Shown here piece by piece: positions 24,101-34,606 of a DNA stretch of 64,000 nt. Position numbers and translations under genes: made by a program. Numbering within the stretch: position 1 is the first letter of the stretch; every line of letters starts with the position of its first letter. This DNA comes from Liquidambar formosana. Its lineage: Eukaryota; Streptophyta; Magnoliopsida; Saxifragales; Altingiaceae. The stretch lies in NCBI GenBank assembly GCA_039720395.1, contig CM077827.1:24952375-25016374 (forward strand). The letters are read 5' to 3'. The notes below the pieces were generated by a model that did not search any database, was not told where the DNA came from, and was given only the letters and a program-made list of their open reading frames with translations.

Positions 24101-26108
24101 ATCGAGAAAACACCAATTAATCACCCCATGTATTCTATAGGGTAATTATTAAGCTCAAGCCATTCATATTCATGCTCAAATCATCATTAGAAGAGCTAAA
24201 TCAAATCTGGACAGAATACTAAATATGCATACAATGACCTAAAACTCATGCAAATAATAAGAATCAAAAGAAAAACTCAATCCTATATGCTCCTATATGC
24301 TCCTATATGCTCTAAACACCCTAACATACACAAAAACTATCAAAAACATGCTAAATAGGCATTACCATGATGAAAATATCATATGACAATCCTAAACCTG
24401 AAAAGAAAATCTACCATGATGCCTTAGGTAAGTACTTTATGTAAGAATGTGAAATAATCATCCCTACGGCAAGCTTTCTTAAGTAAAACTATCCAGAGAT
24501 AATTTTATGTAGAAATCACTCCGTATGAATGGTTTCTTCACATATCCTACGTAAAATATATACCTAAGAATGCAAAGAAACTCACAGCGCACTTAAACAC
24601 ACTCTAGAAAGCACCTATGCACAACCTCACCCTCTAAGGACGATAATTATCCTAAAAAAGGATAATCATCCATACACCTATGAAGACGAGGCTTACACAG
24701 CAAGTTTCCTATACAAAAGATGCTTAAAATCATGCATATAATTAAACCATGAAGAGAAAACGGCCTAAACACATCAATTGATTTTTCATGCAAAACGTAC
24801 CTCTATCCTTAAGAGAGAAACTATCCTAACAGCAAGCAATTCGCAATCCTAATCCACTAACATGCATTCTCATCATCTTTGAATCATATACACTCTAAAA
24901 TATAGAGTATATATGATTCCTAAATCAATTCTAAACCATAACTATGCAGAGAGTGGAGTAGAAGAAGAAGGAATTGTAAAAGAAAGCAGAGGAGACTTAC
25001 AATGAAGCAAGGGTCTTCGCTGCGTTCTTCCTTCTCTTTGGCTTGGTTCCCTTCTAGTTCTCCTTTGAAATTGTAGTAGAAAGCCTCCTCCAAGTGATAT
25101 GAGTGTGTTCAAACTCGTGGTCCCTCTCTCTCTTATGAATATGAAGTGTCAAATAAGCCAAAAGTCCCTTATGCTGATGAATGAGCCTCTATTTATAACC
25201 AACCAACCATATGAACCAATGGTTGGGATTAATTCACCATAAAATCAATCTAGGGCTGTAAGTAAATCCTATGAACGTTAAACAACTCAAAACCACCTCC
25301 CAATAGGCTTAGAAGTCCTTTAGAAGGTTAAAATTCGGAGTGGTAGAGTCCCATTTCGTCAAAAATGCAAAGAGAGAAAAATCAGGACGAAACGCTCGGG
25401 TGATCGGTTGGCCCCAACCGGTCCAACCGGTTGGTCAATCGGTCAAACCGGTTGGGCCCAACCAGTCACCCGAGGAGAATCCAAAAATTTTGGAATTCTG
25501 ACTCGGTACGGACTCCTAACTTCAAACAGACACAAAATCTTCATTTTAACTCCGATTTGAGTGATTCAAAAGCCAAAATTTCAAGGATTCAATGTAGAAT
25601 AAGCCTAGAATATTCTTGAACCAAGAACCCCTGACCATGGTCAAGTGGCTGGGTTTTCATGAGGCGATTACCCGAAAAATGGTCTATTAGCCATAGGGTA
25701 ATGTGGTGAACCAATCCAAAACCTATCAATAAATTCAATTGGCTCTTCAATTAGGCTCATTTCATCATTCTAAGGCCAATGGAACACTCCCGAGCAAATT
25801 TGGAAGTCAATTGGAAAATATACGAAGTAAAAGACGAAATTGCCCTTCAAGTCGCAAAAGTTCAAATTAGCTATCCAAACCTATCTGGAATTGAACCAAA
25901 TTTGACATACATATCTAAAATGATCTTAGAAACTAAATGCAAGTGATGGGACTCAACAAAGAGACAAAAATATGCATGCAATGATGACCTATCCTCCTAA
26001 GGCTTAAAAGGGCAAAATTGTCCTTTAGGGCTTAGGGACTCCTAGATGCTTCTAAACCTAACCAAATGATATCATGATCTCATGGGGGTGAAAATGGGGG
26101 TGTCTATA
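21168..26108 (-). repeat. 5' LTR (element sense), interrupted by a nested solo LTR
   Basis: Same text as 11793-15070, with 1663 bp (1658-bp insert plus 5-bp duplication) extra at 21806-23468. TATA box on the minus strand at 25190-25197. Transcription would start downstream (lower coordinates) and run through U5 into the PBS and gag. Confidence 0.93.
21806..23463. mobile_element. Nested solo LTR, Ty1/copia-type (1658 bp)
   Basis: Begins TGTTGGGAATCG and ends ATCCTAACA; the ends form an imperfect inverted repeat (TGTTGGGA / TGTTAGGA). The target duplication TATAT is exact (21801-21805 and 23464-23468). The uninterrupted sister LTR near 12420-12435 shows the pre-insertion site GCATATATGTG. No coding sequence inside. 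TGTTGGGA...TAACA ends are usual for plant copia LTRs (family knowledge). Orientation is not determined. Confidence 0.88.
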
Positions 26109-26153
26109 ACAGGTATACCCTCTCTTTCTCTTTCATTCAAATTAGGGTTTTTT

Positions 26154-26880
26154 GCATAGAATAGCATAATTTCATGTTCAAGCTCATGTTTTTATCATGT
26201 GTTGATGCTTCTAATGCTTAGAATACATGATTAGAATAATGTTTGTGGCTGGATTTGCATGATATAATGTTATTCTATGTGATTTTATGAGTAGGTGTGT
26301 TTTTAGGGTTTTTAGAGTCTTTTTTTAGGGTTTTTCTGCATAGGATAGCATGATTTCATGTTCAAGCTTATGTTTTTATCATGTGTTGATGTTTCTAATG
26401 CTTAGAATACATGACTAGAATAATGATTGTGGCTGGATTTGCATGATATGATGTTATTCCATGTGATTTTATGTGTAGCTGTGTTTTTAGGGTTTCTAGA
26501 GTTTGTCCTAGGGTTTTGCATTGAATAGCTATAATTTCATGTTAAAGCATATATTTTTATCATGTCTTGCTACTTCTATGAGTTAGTATGCATGATTACG
26601 ATGATGTTTATAGGCTATTTAGCATGCTAGGGTGTTATTCCATGTGATTTACTACATAGTTGAGATTTTAGGATTTCTCTTGTGCTGAAATTGAGTTTAT
26701 GCTTAGAATAGCATTATTTCATGTGAAAGCCAATGTCTTTATCATGTGTAGATCATTCTATTGGTTAATATGCATGGATTGAATGCTGTTCATATTCTGT
26801 TTTGCATGGTTTAGAGTGATTTCATGGGATTTTATGCACTAGTGTGATTTTAGGGTTTCATTCATCCTTGTGTTAGGAAA
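26154..26880. repeat. Four-copy tandem repeat, about 183-bp unit
   Basis: Units begin at 26154, 26338, 26518 and 26701, each with GCAT(A/T)GAATAGCAT, TTTCATGTT, TTTTTATCATGTGTTG, GCATGAT.ATG.TGTTATTC and a closing TTTTAGGGTTT. Divergence rises from the first to the fourth copy. Confidence 0.9.
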
Positions 26881-27653
26881 GTTGCATATAGCTTAGGATT
26901 TTTCTTTACTTTTCTTCATAGTTGTTGCATATGTGTTGCATATTAGATAACTATGATACTTTTGCATCCATGATAGCTAGTTTTAGAGTTGTTTGCATGT
27001 TATTGCATATAGGGCTGAATTAGGGTTTATGTTATTTCATGATTTGTGTCGTTTACATGATTTATGGGTAATTTTAAGCCCTATTTCAATTTTGTCCAGA
27101 TTTGTCCATTGTTCTTATTGCTACATTTTGAGCATGTGTTAGCCTATGTTTAAGCATGATAATTGTTTGATTGGAACCTAGCTTGGTTGGTTGGTATTTT
27201 TGGTATGTTTTGCATGCAAATTGCAGGTGCTTGACAGGTACAATAGGTGCAACTACCCCACCAATGTGGGGTGGTTATTTTGGCTATTGCAAGGTGAAAT
27301 CTTGCAAAAAAGGTAATTACCTTATGCAATAGGGTGGTTATTTTGATAGGTTGCTTTTGCTTAAAGGTAAGTAGGGTATGAGGGTGCTCCAATTCACCAT
27401 TCTTTCCTTTCCTTGAAACTTTCCCTTTCTCCCTCCTAGGGTTATTCCTTAATAGAGGAGTATGGTAGATTTTATAGTGTCCTTTCATTAAAAAATACCT
27501 TTTAAATCAAAGTTTCCATTTTTATCAAATTCCATATTTACTAAAGATCTTTTGAGAATCATTCATTTTTGGAAACTTACCATATTTCTTATGAAAGGAA
27601 ACTTAGGGTTTACCATAGGCCTCTATTAGGTTATAACCCTATTCCCTTTCGAA

Positions 27654-27948
27654 CTACGTGGACTTTGATCCATGTATTTCCATACATGGTACGTAGGCGC
27701 TCTTCGTGAGGTTCAAGTCCGCCCTAAGATACTAAGTATCCTAGGTTTTCTTTCCCCTCTTTCTTTTTTCTGTTTTTCTTTGATTTAATTGCTTATATGG
27801 ATGAATGAATGGGTGATATGTATGCTGTCTTGTGATGATAATTGTTAATTGATGTGTGATTAAGACTTTGATTTAGCCTAATTAAATTAAGAGACCGTTT
27901 AGGGCGATATGGGTGCCTATAGGCTTTGCCTAGAACCTTCCCATATCG
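27654..27948 (+). ncRNA. Predicted structured RNA in the diverged LTR (homologue of 12050-12574)
   Basis: CTACGT (27654-27659) pairs with ACGTAG (27691-27696), enclosing CCATGTAT (27670-27677) / ATACATGG (27682-27689). Then CCTAAGATAC (27723-27732) and GTATCCTAGG (27736-27745) around TAA, followed by a T-rich run. Further on, CGATATGGG (27905-27913) pairs with CCCATATCG (27940-27948), with an inner stem TAGGC/GCCTA. Stems keep pairing although sequence differs from the other family. Function unknown. Confidence 0.55.
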
Positions 27949-28268
27949 TAACTTAGCATCCGAATCCACCATCTTTGGTTTCTAAAAGACTTTTTGCCTT
28001 TCCATTTTTTAACATGGAGTCATTTTTTTGCTTTCCTAAAACAAAACTGTTTTTTTTAGGGTTTTCCTTGTTTCCTTTTAAAAAATAAGGTGCAACTCCC
28101 TTTTCCTTTTTCAAACCTAAGGTTTCTTTTAAATCCTTGTGGGCCAGTTTTCCCGGGTCCACAATAGGATAAATGAAGTTAGGTCCGGAGCGTGTTCGAC
28201 CTAATTGTACTGTTGACAGATTAATCGATTTTGTTCGGAGGCGGCCGAGCAAAATTTGGGTGTCTACA

Positions 28269-30280
28269 GCTGCCCCTCTTTGTCAGGTTCTCCTTAGGAG
28301 AACCTTGACAAAGACTGTATGACACGTTTTGTTGGGATGACGACGAATGATGGCAAGCGCGGGTTAGGCCTAGCTCAGCTTGGCGCGTCACAGAGGGCCC
28401 GAGAACATACTTGGATTGAACAGGGGTAGATTAGTCATTTTCCTAGTTTAGGGTCTTTGCAGACCTTTTTATAGTTTAAGGTCTTTGCGGACTGATGACC
28501 ATGGATGAGCAGGCCTAGACGCGGCTTGGCACGTTTTGAGGGGCCAGTGACAAGTGCTTATAGGAAGTGGGGAGCAGAATTGGCATTTTTATAAATTTCA
28601 TTAAATGCCACGCTAGCATGGCAGGCGTGGATTCATGCCTACCAGACAGGTGTGAACTGTCATGATTCAAAGATAAAGCGTTGCGCAGGTTGGGAGGCCA
28701 TTACACTGTATTTCCAACATTTTCTTGCATTTTCTCAGCCTCCAATTGCTGGGAATCGCTTGGGATTACTTCCAGACGACATTTGGGACTTGTGTTTTCG
28801 ATTGGGCAGATTCTCAGAGGATTTGACTGAGTCTTTTTGGTGTTCTTCGCATCCGAACTCGGTAAGTCATAGTTTCGATTTTCTGCAATTTTATTTTGGA
28901 TTCTAACATGATTGTTTTGTGTTTCTGATTGGTTTTAGGCTTTGTGAAACCTGTTAAACATATGGGGGTATCTTGTGTTGGATTTCTTGACATGGGGGTA
29001 GTTTGGCAGTGGGTTTTTCGTGGGTTTTTTGCTGTTTATTCTTGTTTGTTTTTTTTGTTTGGCAAATTCTGTGTTCATGTACATTTGTCATTGTTTCTAG
29101 ATTATGTTTAGATGCTTGTTTATGATTTTTGGATTGGTTTGACCTCGCATATGCACTGTGGGTATGTTTTTTTTTTTCGAAATGGGTATGGTTCTGATTT
29201 AATTTTGGGTGTTTTATTGTGAGTTTTGTACTCGTGGATTTTTGTCTTTGTTCTTGGAGTATGTTTGGATGTACAGGGATAGACCTCAGTACTTGGACTG
29301 AGTTTTTGTTCACCTTTCATTTGGTTTCTGAGTTAGAGTGGGTTTGAATCGATGTATTTTCTTGTTTTGTTGCATGTTTTATTTTTCTTTCATCGGGCTT
29401 TTATTGGCCATAGGTTGGTTCTTGTTTTTAGAATCGTTTGGAGGTGCTTGGGCAAGTTTTGGGTTGATTGGATCACTCGAGGGCAGTGGGTGTACTGTCT
29501 TAGGTTTGTGGTTTGATGGGATGTTGTGAGTTTTTGTCAAGGTTTGGCAATGGCTGGGACTGCTAGTTGGCCTTGGGCCAGGCTTCGGCTGCACTTGGGC
29601 TTGCTTGAGTGTTTGGACAGGTTTAAGAAAGGTAGGAAGGCTAGGTGTGTACCTAGGGTGGGGGTTTAGGTTTGTTTTTGGTAGGAAGTTGCCCTTTTCC
29701 CGTTGTTTTGGTCACTTTCGACCTTTGGATGCCTTTCGATTGCTTTAGGCACTACTTGGAGCATTTTTGGACAATTTTGAAGGTGTTGGGCTACTAGATA
29801 GGCACCTAAGTTTGGGTTTGGATGAGTTTTGGGTTAGGGCAGCGGTGTTTTGCCCATTTTTGTTGAAATTTTCTGGAACATGGTTGTTGTAGACAGCATG
29901 GTTAGTTCATTTGGGCTGGGCAGCGTAGGCGTTGGCCTAGGCGAGGACTTTGAAGTGGACGCATGGGTCGGTTTATGTATGAGGTGATGTGTACGAAGTC
30001 CGTCGCGTGCTGTGCGCGTATTTTGCTCAACTTGTGTGAGTAGTGAGCGTTGGTTTGTTTGGAGAAGGATAGCTGCGTGTTCATGCTTCGCTGGGGGAAA
30101 GTGGGCTGTTTTTCTTTGTTTTGTGTGCTTTAGTGAGGGAGTTTTGGTTGAATAAACGAAATTTGTGGTGAGAAGCGAGCGTTTTGACTTTTGTGGAAAT
30201 AGGTTGTCGTTTGGGGAGAGCCGAACTGTTCCACTCCAATGGGGATTAGCTTGGTGAATTTGGTTGGGTTGTTTTGTGGG
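28269..30280 (-). mobile_element. LTR-derived non-coding sequence, left part of a diverged LTR element
   Basis: Starts with GCTGCCCCTCTTTG and a long hairpin (28278-28313: TTTGTCA/TGACAAA and GGTTCTCC/GGAGAACC). A minus-strand TATAAAAAGG-like box lies near 28465-28475. GCTAGCATGGCAGGCGTGG...CAGACAGG near 28610-28650 resembles 11060-11130 in the same orientation. No coding sequence; the longer open frames here have no protein likeness. Confidence 0.4.
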
Positions 30281-31086
30281 TAGGGATGGCAATTTCGCAT
30301 CGATCCATAGGGTCCCGACTCGATCCATACCCGAATGGGCGGGTATTTTTTTATTTTTTCGGGTATCGGGTCGGGTATGGGTATAAATTTTATAAAAAAA
30401 AAAAAAATTCGGGTACGGGTCGGGCATAGACCCTAGAAAGAAAAACCCGAAAACCCGACCCGACCCGACGTTTTTACATTTATATTTTATTGTAATATAT
30501 ATATATTACAATAAAATATAAATAGCTACCTTAAAAAAAGTAAAACAAACCCTAAGTTCTACCTCCTTTGGCTTTTGTTTCCTTTCAGCAATCAGTAGCT
30601 GTCGCCCCTCCCACATTGGCTCCCTTCCTTCCTTCACTCCTCCTTCAACAGTGAGGCAACGGCAATGCACCGGTGACGCTGTGACGACACAACCTCCTGC
30701 TCCTTACCCTCGCCATCGCTGGAGCTCCTCGCCCCTCTCACTCCCTCCCTTCCCTACTTCACTCTATCTCCTTCAGAGTTCAAACAGTAAGACAATGACG
30801 GTGTGTCGGTGATACTGTGATGGCACAACCTCTTTCTCCTTACCCTTGCTGTTGCTAACTCGCTAGAACTCCTCGCCCCTCACGTAGTCCAATCACGCAC
30901 CCAGATCTGGCCACAATAACCATCGCGACACCGGATCTACTCCTTACCCTTGGTTCTATCTCTTTCCTTTCACGGTGAGATCTGACAGCGAGGATTGATG
31001 GGGTGGAGTTGTGGAGATCGATGGCAATGCTCGACGGCAGCTTGACGGTGTCGTCCACGGCAGTGAGCAAATCTTTGCTTCAGCAC

Positions 31087-31121
<35 letters not shown>

Positions 31122-31521
31122 TTTCCACAATGGTTGGAGTTGGTTGGGGTATAGAAGGATCTGTAGGTTACTAAAGTGATGGTGGTTCACAAGAAACCAG
31201 ATCTGGTGGCGAATCTTCGTTGGCGTGGCTTTATCAGTGATTACTTCGTGATGATAAGCCGATGGCCATGGTCAATTTCGGGTGTCCTGATACAATTTAC
31301 TTTACTTTTATGAAAAAAAAGTAGCAAAAAAAAAAATGAAATTTGCCTAGAATCGGGCATGGGCGGGTTGGGCATGGTGTCCCAACTCAAGAGCGGATCG
31401 GGGATGGAGTTTTTTGCTGCTCCATCGGTTATAGGGTCGGGTATGGACATACTAATTTAATGTTCGGGTCGGGTATGGAGTAGTGTCAACCCGCATCCGA
31501 CCCGACCCATTGCCATTCCTA
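30281..31521. mobile_element. Non-autonomous hAT-type DNA transposon (1241 bp)
   Basis: Terminal inverted repeats TAGGGATGGCAAT (left) and ATTGCCATTCCTA (right), one mismatch. The 8-bp target duplication is TTTGTGGG (30273-30280) / TTTATGGG (31522-31529), one mismatch. Subterminal GGGTCGGGTATGG and CCCGACCCGACC repeats are typical of hAT ends. No transposase; the interior is C/T-rich with a poly-T run (31089-31118). It sits inside LTR-derived sequence. Confidence 0.85.
30478..30523. repeat. Perfect 46-bp palindrome
   Basis: The arm ATTTATATTTTATTGTAATA plus TAT is followed directly by its exact reverse complement, without a spacer. It lies in the left subterminal part of the hAT element. Confidence 0.95.
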
Positions 31522-31529
31522 TTTATGGG

Positions 31530-32654
31530 TATGAATGGGTGATTTATCGCATGGGTTTGTTGTCCATTGGGTTGGTTGGTGTAGCTATCCTCGCGTGAGG
31601 TAGCTTAGGTCTTTGTGAGTGGGCATTGTCGCCTTTACTGTGGATGGGTGGCTTGCGGCTTACAGGTAGGGTTGAGTGGCTGCTTGGTTCCAATGGGCAT
31701 GCCAAATGCTAGACACACCGACTTGGTTGTGTCTTGGCGTGAATTTGAGGCGTTAATGGACAGGTTCCATTGGGAAATGAGTTTGGGATCTTTGAGCGGC
31801 CCACGAGACACCTCTCTCCATTGGGGATTGGTTTTAAGGATGGTTTGAGTGAACTGTGTTCTTGAGATTGAGTTGCGCTTACTCGTGGGGAGTGGGCGAG
31901 TGTTTCGGGCGCCCGTGGGTTGCTTGAACGCTGTTTTTGAGTCGTTTCGTCTGAAGGACTAGGCAGTATCTTGAATCCGAGATGCGCGGCGAGTTTGAGA
32001 GTTGAACTTAGGAAGGGAAATGGTGCAACAGCTTCCTTTTCAATGACAGTGGGACTTGACTCGGCTCTTACGCGCATCCTTGGGCGCGTTACGAGTTCGA
32101 GACGAGTGTCTGGGATCGAGACTAGCCTAAATGAGTCAATTAGACCCTTAGGAAGCTACCAGTAGCTTGAACTAGTCTTGTTAGATAGGCATTCCAAATG
32201 TGTTTTAGGGCTCAAATCAACTCTGATTTTAATGAAACGAAAGCCAAAACGGCCGTGTTTCAAATGGGAATGTAATTTGAGTCACTTTAAGGCAAAAAAC
32301 CCTAGCCATGGCTGCATGGTTAAGTCTTACAAAGGCGGTTAACCGCTATGCACCACCATCGCTTAGCTTAGGTATGCACACAGGGTTGCACCGAATGTCT
32401 TTCAATTCAAAATTCAACCTCCCTAAACACATTTGGGGATGAAATTAAGACTAATCAAAGACAAATGAGTAGGCATTGAGTGAAAATCATGAGCCAATTC
32501 GAGCTGACCTGAAATAGGCTTCTTAACCAACCTGAGCCATATTGAGCCATTCTAATCCCGAACCATCAATTCATCAAATTGAACCCATAAATACCTCAAA
32601 TGTATCTATATGAACTCTAATTGGCAACTTGGAGATCATTTCAAGGTCAAATGG
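31530..32654 (-). mobile_element. LTR-derived sequence (continuation of 28269-30280)
   Basis: From about 32200 to 32350 the plus-strand text (GAAAGCCAAAACGGCC..., ACCCTAGCCATGGCTGCATGG, GGCGGTTAACCGC) follows the U3 of the 11793-26108 family (AAAAGCCAAAATTTCAAGG, CCTTGACCATGGTCAAGTGG, GAGGCGATTACCCG) in the same orientation. No gene seen. Confidence 0.45.
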
Positions 32655-34601
32655 TGATGCAGGAATTCTATGGGGTACCACATTATGGCTAAGTGGAAAA
32701 ACTCTTGGCACCTTAATGTTGGGAAATAACAAAGACTTAGTACTTGTGATGTGCCTTTGGAAAAAGAAGTTAGTTTAGAAATTAGTATTATTAATTATAT
32801 CTTGTTATTAGAGTCTAGTAAGTTGTGTTGTTATGTCTAGTAAGTTGTATTTCTATTTTGGAAAATGTATTTGACTATTTTGTAATTTGGAGTATTGTTG
32901 GAAGTTGTAGAAGGTGTTAGGTATGTATTAATGATGGAAGTGCTATATAAAGGTGTAGGGGTCTTATGTAAAAAATGAATAATATTGAATGAGAATTCAG
33001 CCTTTGGCTTTCTAAGAAGAAGGAGTTCTTCTTGTTTCTATTGTTCTTATCCTTTTGGTGGATTCCTTTGGGTGGCAATTTTTCTAACACTCTTATCCCT
33101 TGGGTGGGTTCCTTAGGGTGGCGAGTATAAAATTAACCTGATTTTCTCTTGTCCGATTCTCGATCGTGTTTGGTTCATATTCGCTTGTTTTGGCCCCCCA
33201 TTTTCCGGCGTTAAATTGGTATCAGAACAAGTTCGACTCTTGGAGAAAACAAGGATGAGTGGCACAAAAGAACATGAACTTCAAATACTTCGAAGACAAG
33301 TTGGAAAGCTTCAATGGCATGTACAACACTATGTTGCTCTAGAACATGATGACTCTCATCATGGTTTAGAGTGTTATTTATCAAATGATGATGAAGTGCA
33401 GCAAGATTGGCCTTTTTCGTCACCAAAGCACCTTCTTGAAGACTTTGTTGATTGGAATAAGCCGTCTATTTATGATGATTATGGTGATATAGAACAAGGT
33501 GAGAATTTGATAGATGCTAATCTCTTTGACACTAAGTGCAAATTCCATAATAAGGTGAGTTCCAATATTGTTCTTAATTATGAACAATGTGATAATTCTT
33601 TCTTGCTAAACATGGAGAAAAATCAAGTGGATGGGGAACTACCACTGATCTTTGATGAATATGAAAAGGATGGTCATGTGATCTATAGTCATTCCCAAAA
33701 GATTCATATTTGTTGATGATCCATTAAAATTAGTTTTTGACAAAGATCTTTATTTGAATGTTAAAAAATTCAAATGCTTCAAGTTGATGGTCATATTTGT
33801 ACAAAATGTGAAATTGAATGATAAAGCGTGGAGCAAAGTTGGACTTCATCATCAACTTATGCCAACATATGAAAAGCATTATGGGGTTTTGATTGGAATA
33901 ATCATACCTCATTACAAAGTTCGAGGACGAGTTATCTCAAATCGGTGGAGCATCATGCAATCAAACAAGATCCATACTTTTAGTCATCAATTGCTTGGAG
34001 ACTTGGCACTAAAACTCGAGGACGAGTTCTTTCAACCGGGGGAGTATGATGTAGGAATTCTATGGGGTACCACATTATGGCTAAGTGGAAAAACTCTTGG
34101 CACCTTAATGTTGGGAAATAACAAAGACTTGGTACTTATGATATGCCTTTGGAAAATAAGTTAGTTTAGAAATTAGTATTATTAATTATATCTTGTTATT
34201 AGAGTCTAGTAAGTTGTGTTGTTATGTCTAGTAAGTTGTATTTCTATTTTGGAAAATGTATTTGACTATTTTGTAATTTGGAGTATTGTTGGAAGTTGTA
34301 GAAGGTGTTAGGTATGGATTAATGGTGGAAGTGCTATATAAAGGTATAGGGGTCTTATGTAAAAAATGAAGAATATTGAATGAGAATATAGCCTTTGGCT
34401 TTCTAAGAAGGAGTTCTTCTTGTTTTTATTGCTATTATCCCTTTGGTGGATTCCATTGGGTGGCGAGTTTTACCAACACTCTTATCCCTTAGGTGGGTTT
34501 CTTAGGGTAGCGAGTATAAAATTAACCCAATTTTCTCTTGTTCGATTCTCGATCGTGTTTGGTTCATATTCACTTGTTTTGGCCTCCATTTTCCGGCGTC
34601 A
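32655..34601 (+). mobile_element. Small non-autonomous LTR retrotransposon (1947 bp)
   Basis: Two LTRs, 32655-33213 (559 bp) and 34047-34601 (555 bp), begin TGATG(C/T)AGGAATTC and end CCGGCGT(T/C)A. The target duplication AATGG is exact (32650-32654, 34602-34606). The PBS TGGTATCAGA at 33217-33226 matches the initiator tRNA-Met class. The polypurine tract is CGGGGGAGTA just before 34047. TATA boxes CTATATAAAG at 32943-32952 and 34334-34343 give plus orientation. The internal region is only 833 bp with a partial ORF and no RT or integrase. It is inserted in LTR-derived DNA related to the 11.8-26 kb family. Confidence 0.92.
33255..33716 (+). CDS. Short ORF in the small LTR element, function unknown
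   Basis: 153 codons from the ATG after the PBS (MSGTKEHELQILRRQVGKLQW). The first 30 residues look like a short coiled coil; the rest is acidic (DDYGDIEQGENLIDANLFD, LPLIFDEYEKDG). I do not recognise a capsid, zinc knuckle, protease or RT. A second open stretch in another frame (33754-34046, ending ALKLEDEFFQPGEYD) resembles the polyprotein tail just upstream of the polypurine tract in plant Ty3-type elements, so both are probably remnants of one deleted gag-pol. An upstream in-frame ATG at 33216 overlaps the PBS and is not preferred. Confidence 0.45.
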   Translation: MSGTKEHELQILRRQVGKLQWHVQHYVALEHDDSHHGLECYLSNDDEVQQDWPFSSPKHLLEDFVDWNKPSIYDDYGDIEQGENLIDANLFDTKCKFHNKVSSNIVLNYEQCDNSFLLNMEKNQVDGELPLIFDEYEKDGHVIYSHSQKIHIC

Positions 34602-34606
34602 AATGG

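Larger units (their letters stand above)
11793..26108 (-). mobile_element. Complete gag-only LTR retrotransposon (Ty3-type, TR-GAG-like), minus strand
   Basis: Two LTRs (11793-15070 and 21168-26108) bound a 6097-bp internal region. The 5-bp target duplication ACAGG is exact (11788-11792 and 26109-26113). Removing the nested insertion and its duplication makes the second LTR 3278 bp, exactly the first LTR's length, and the copies differ by few substitutions, so the insertion looks young. LTR ends are TG...CA-type (TGTAGACACCCC at the start in element sense; both copies here carry TA for CA on the plus strand, while the solo copy at 35870-39034 keeps CA). PBS at 21147-21164, gag at 18598-20049, no protease, RT, RNase H or integrase. 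The gag type and PBS suggest a Ty3/TAT-Ogre relationship (inference). It would need pol supplied from elsewhere. Confidence 0.93.
26114..28268. mobile_element. Diverged LTR relative, mixed orientation signals
   Basis: No gene. On the plus strand 27640-28160 follows the element-sense U5/leader text of the 11793-26108 family block by block (ACTACGTGGACTTTGATC, ACGTAGGCGCTC, TCAAGTCCGCCCTA, then the GGGCGATATGGGTGCC hairpin, then a CCCGGGTCCACA end near 28163). Yet the right border GGGTGTCTACA at 28268 and the following GCTGCCCCTC match the U3/polypurine border of the same family in the opposite sense. The two cannot belong to one intact LTR, so at least two pieces are joined here. Confidence 0.5.

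Noticed and set aside
27150..27488. Minus-strand open frame of 112 codons
   Set aside because: Non-coding LTR-related sequence; no protein likeness.
27712..27722. GGTTCAAGTCC, which fits a tRNA B-box
   Set aside because: No A-box at the right distance and no cloverleaf; better explained as part of the conserved LTR leader.
29834..30427. Minus-strand open frame of 197 codons
   Set aside because: It crosses the left border of the hAT element and its target duplication, is low-complexity, and resembles no protein.
31709..32077. Minus-strand open frame of 122 codons
   Set aside because: Lies in LTR-derived DNA, no recognisable domain, biased composition.
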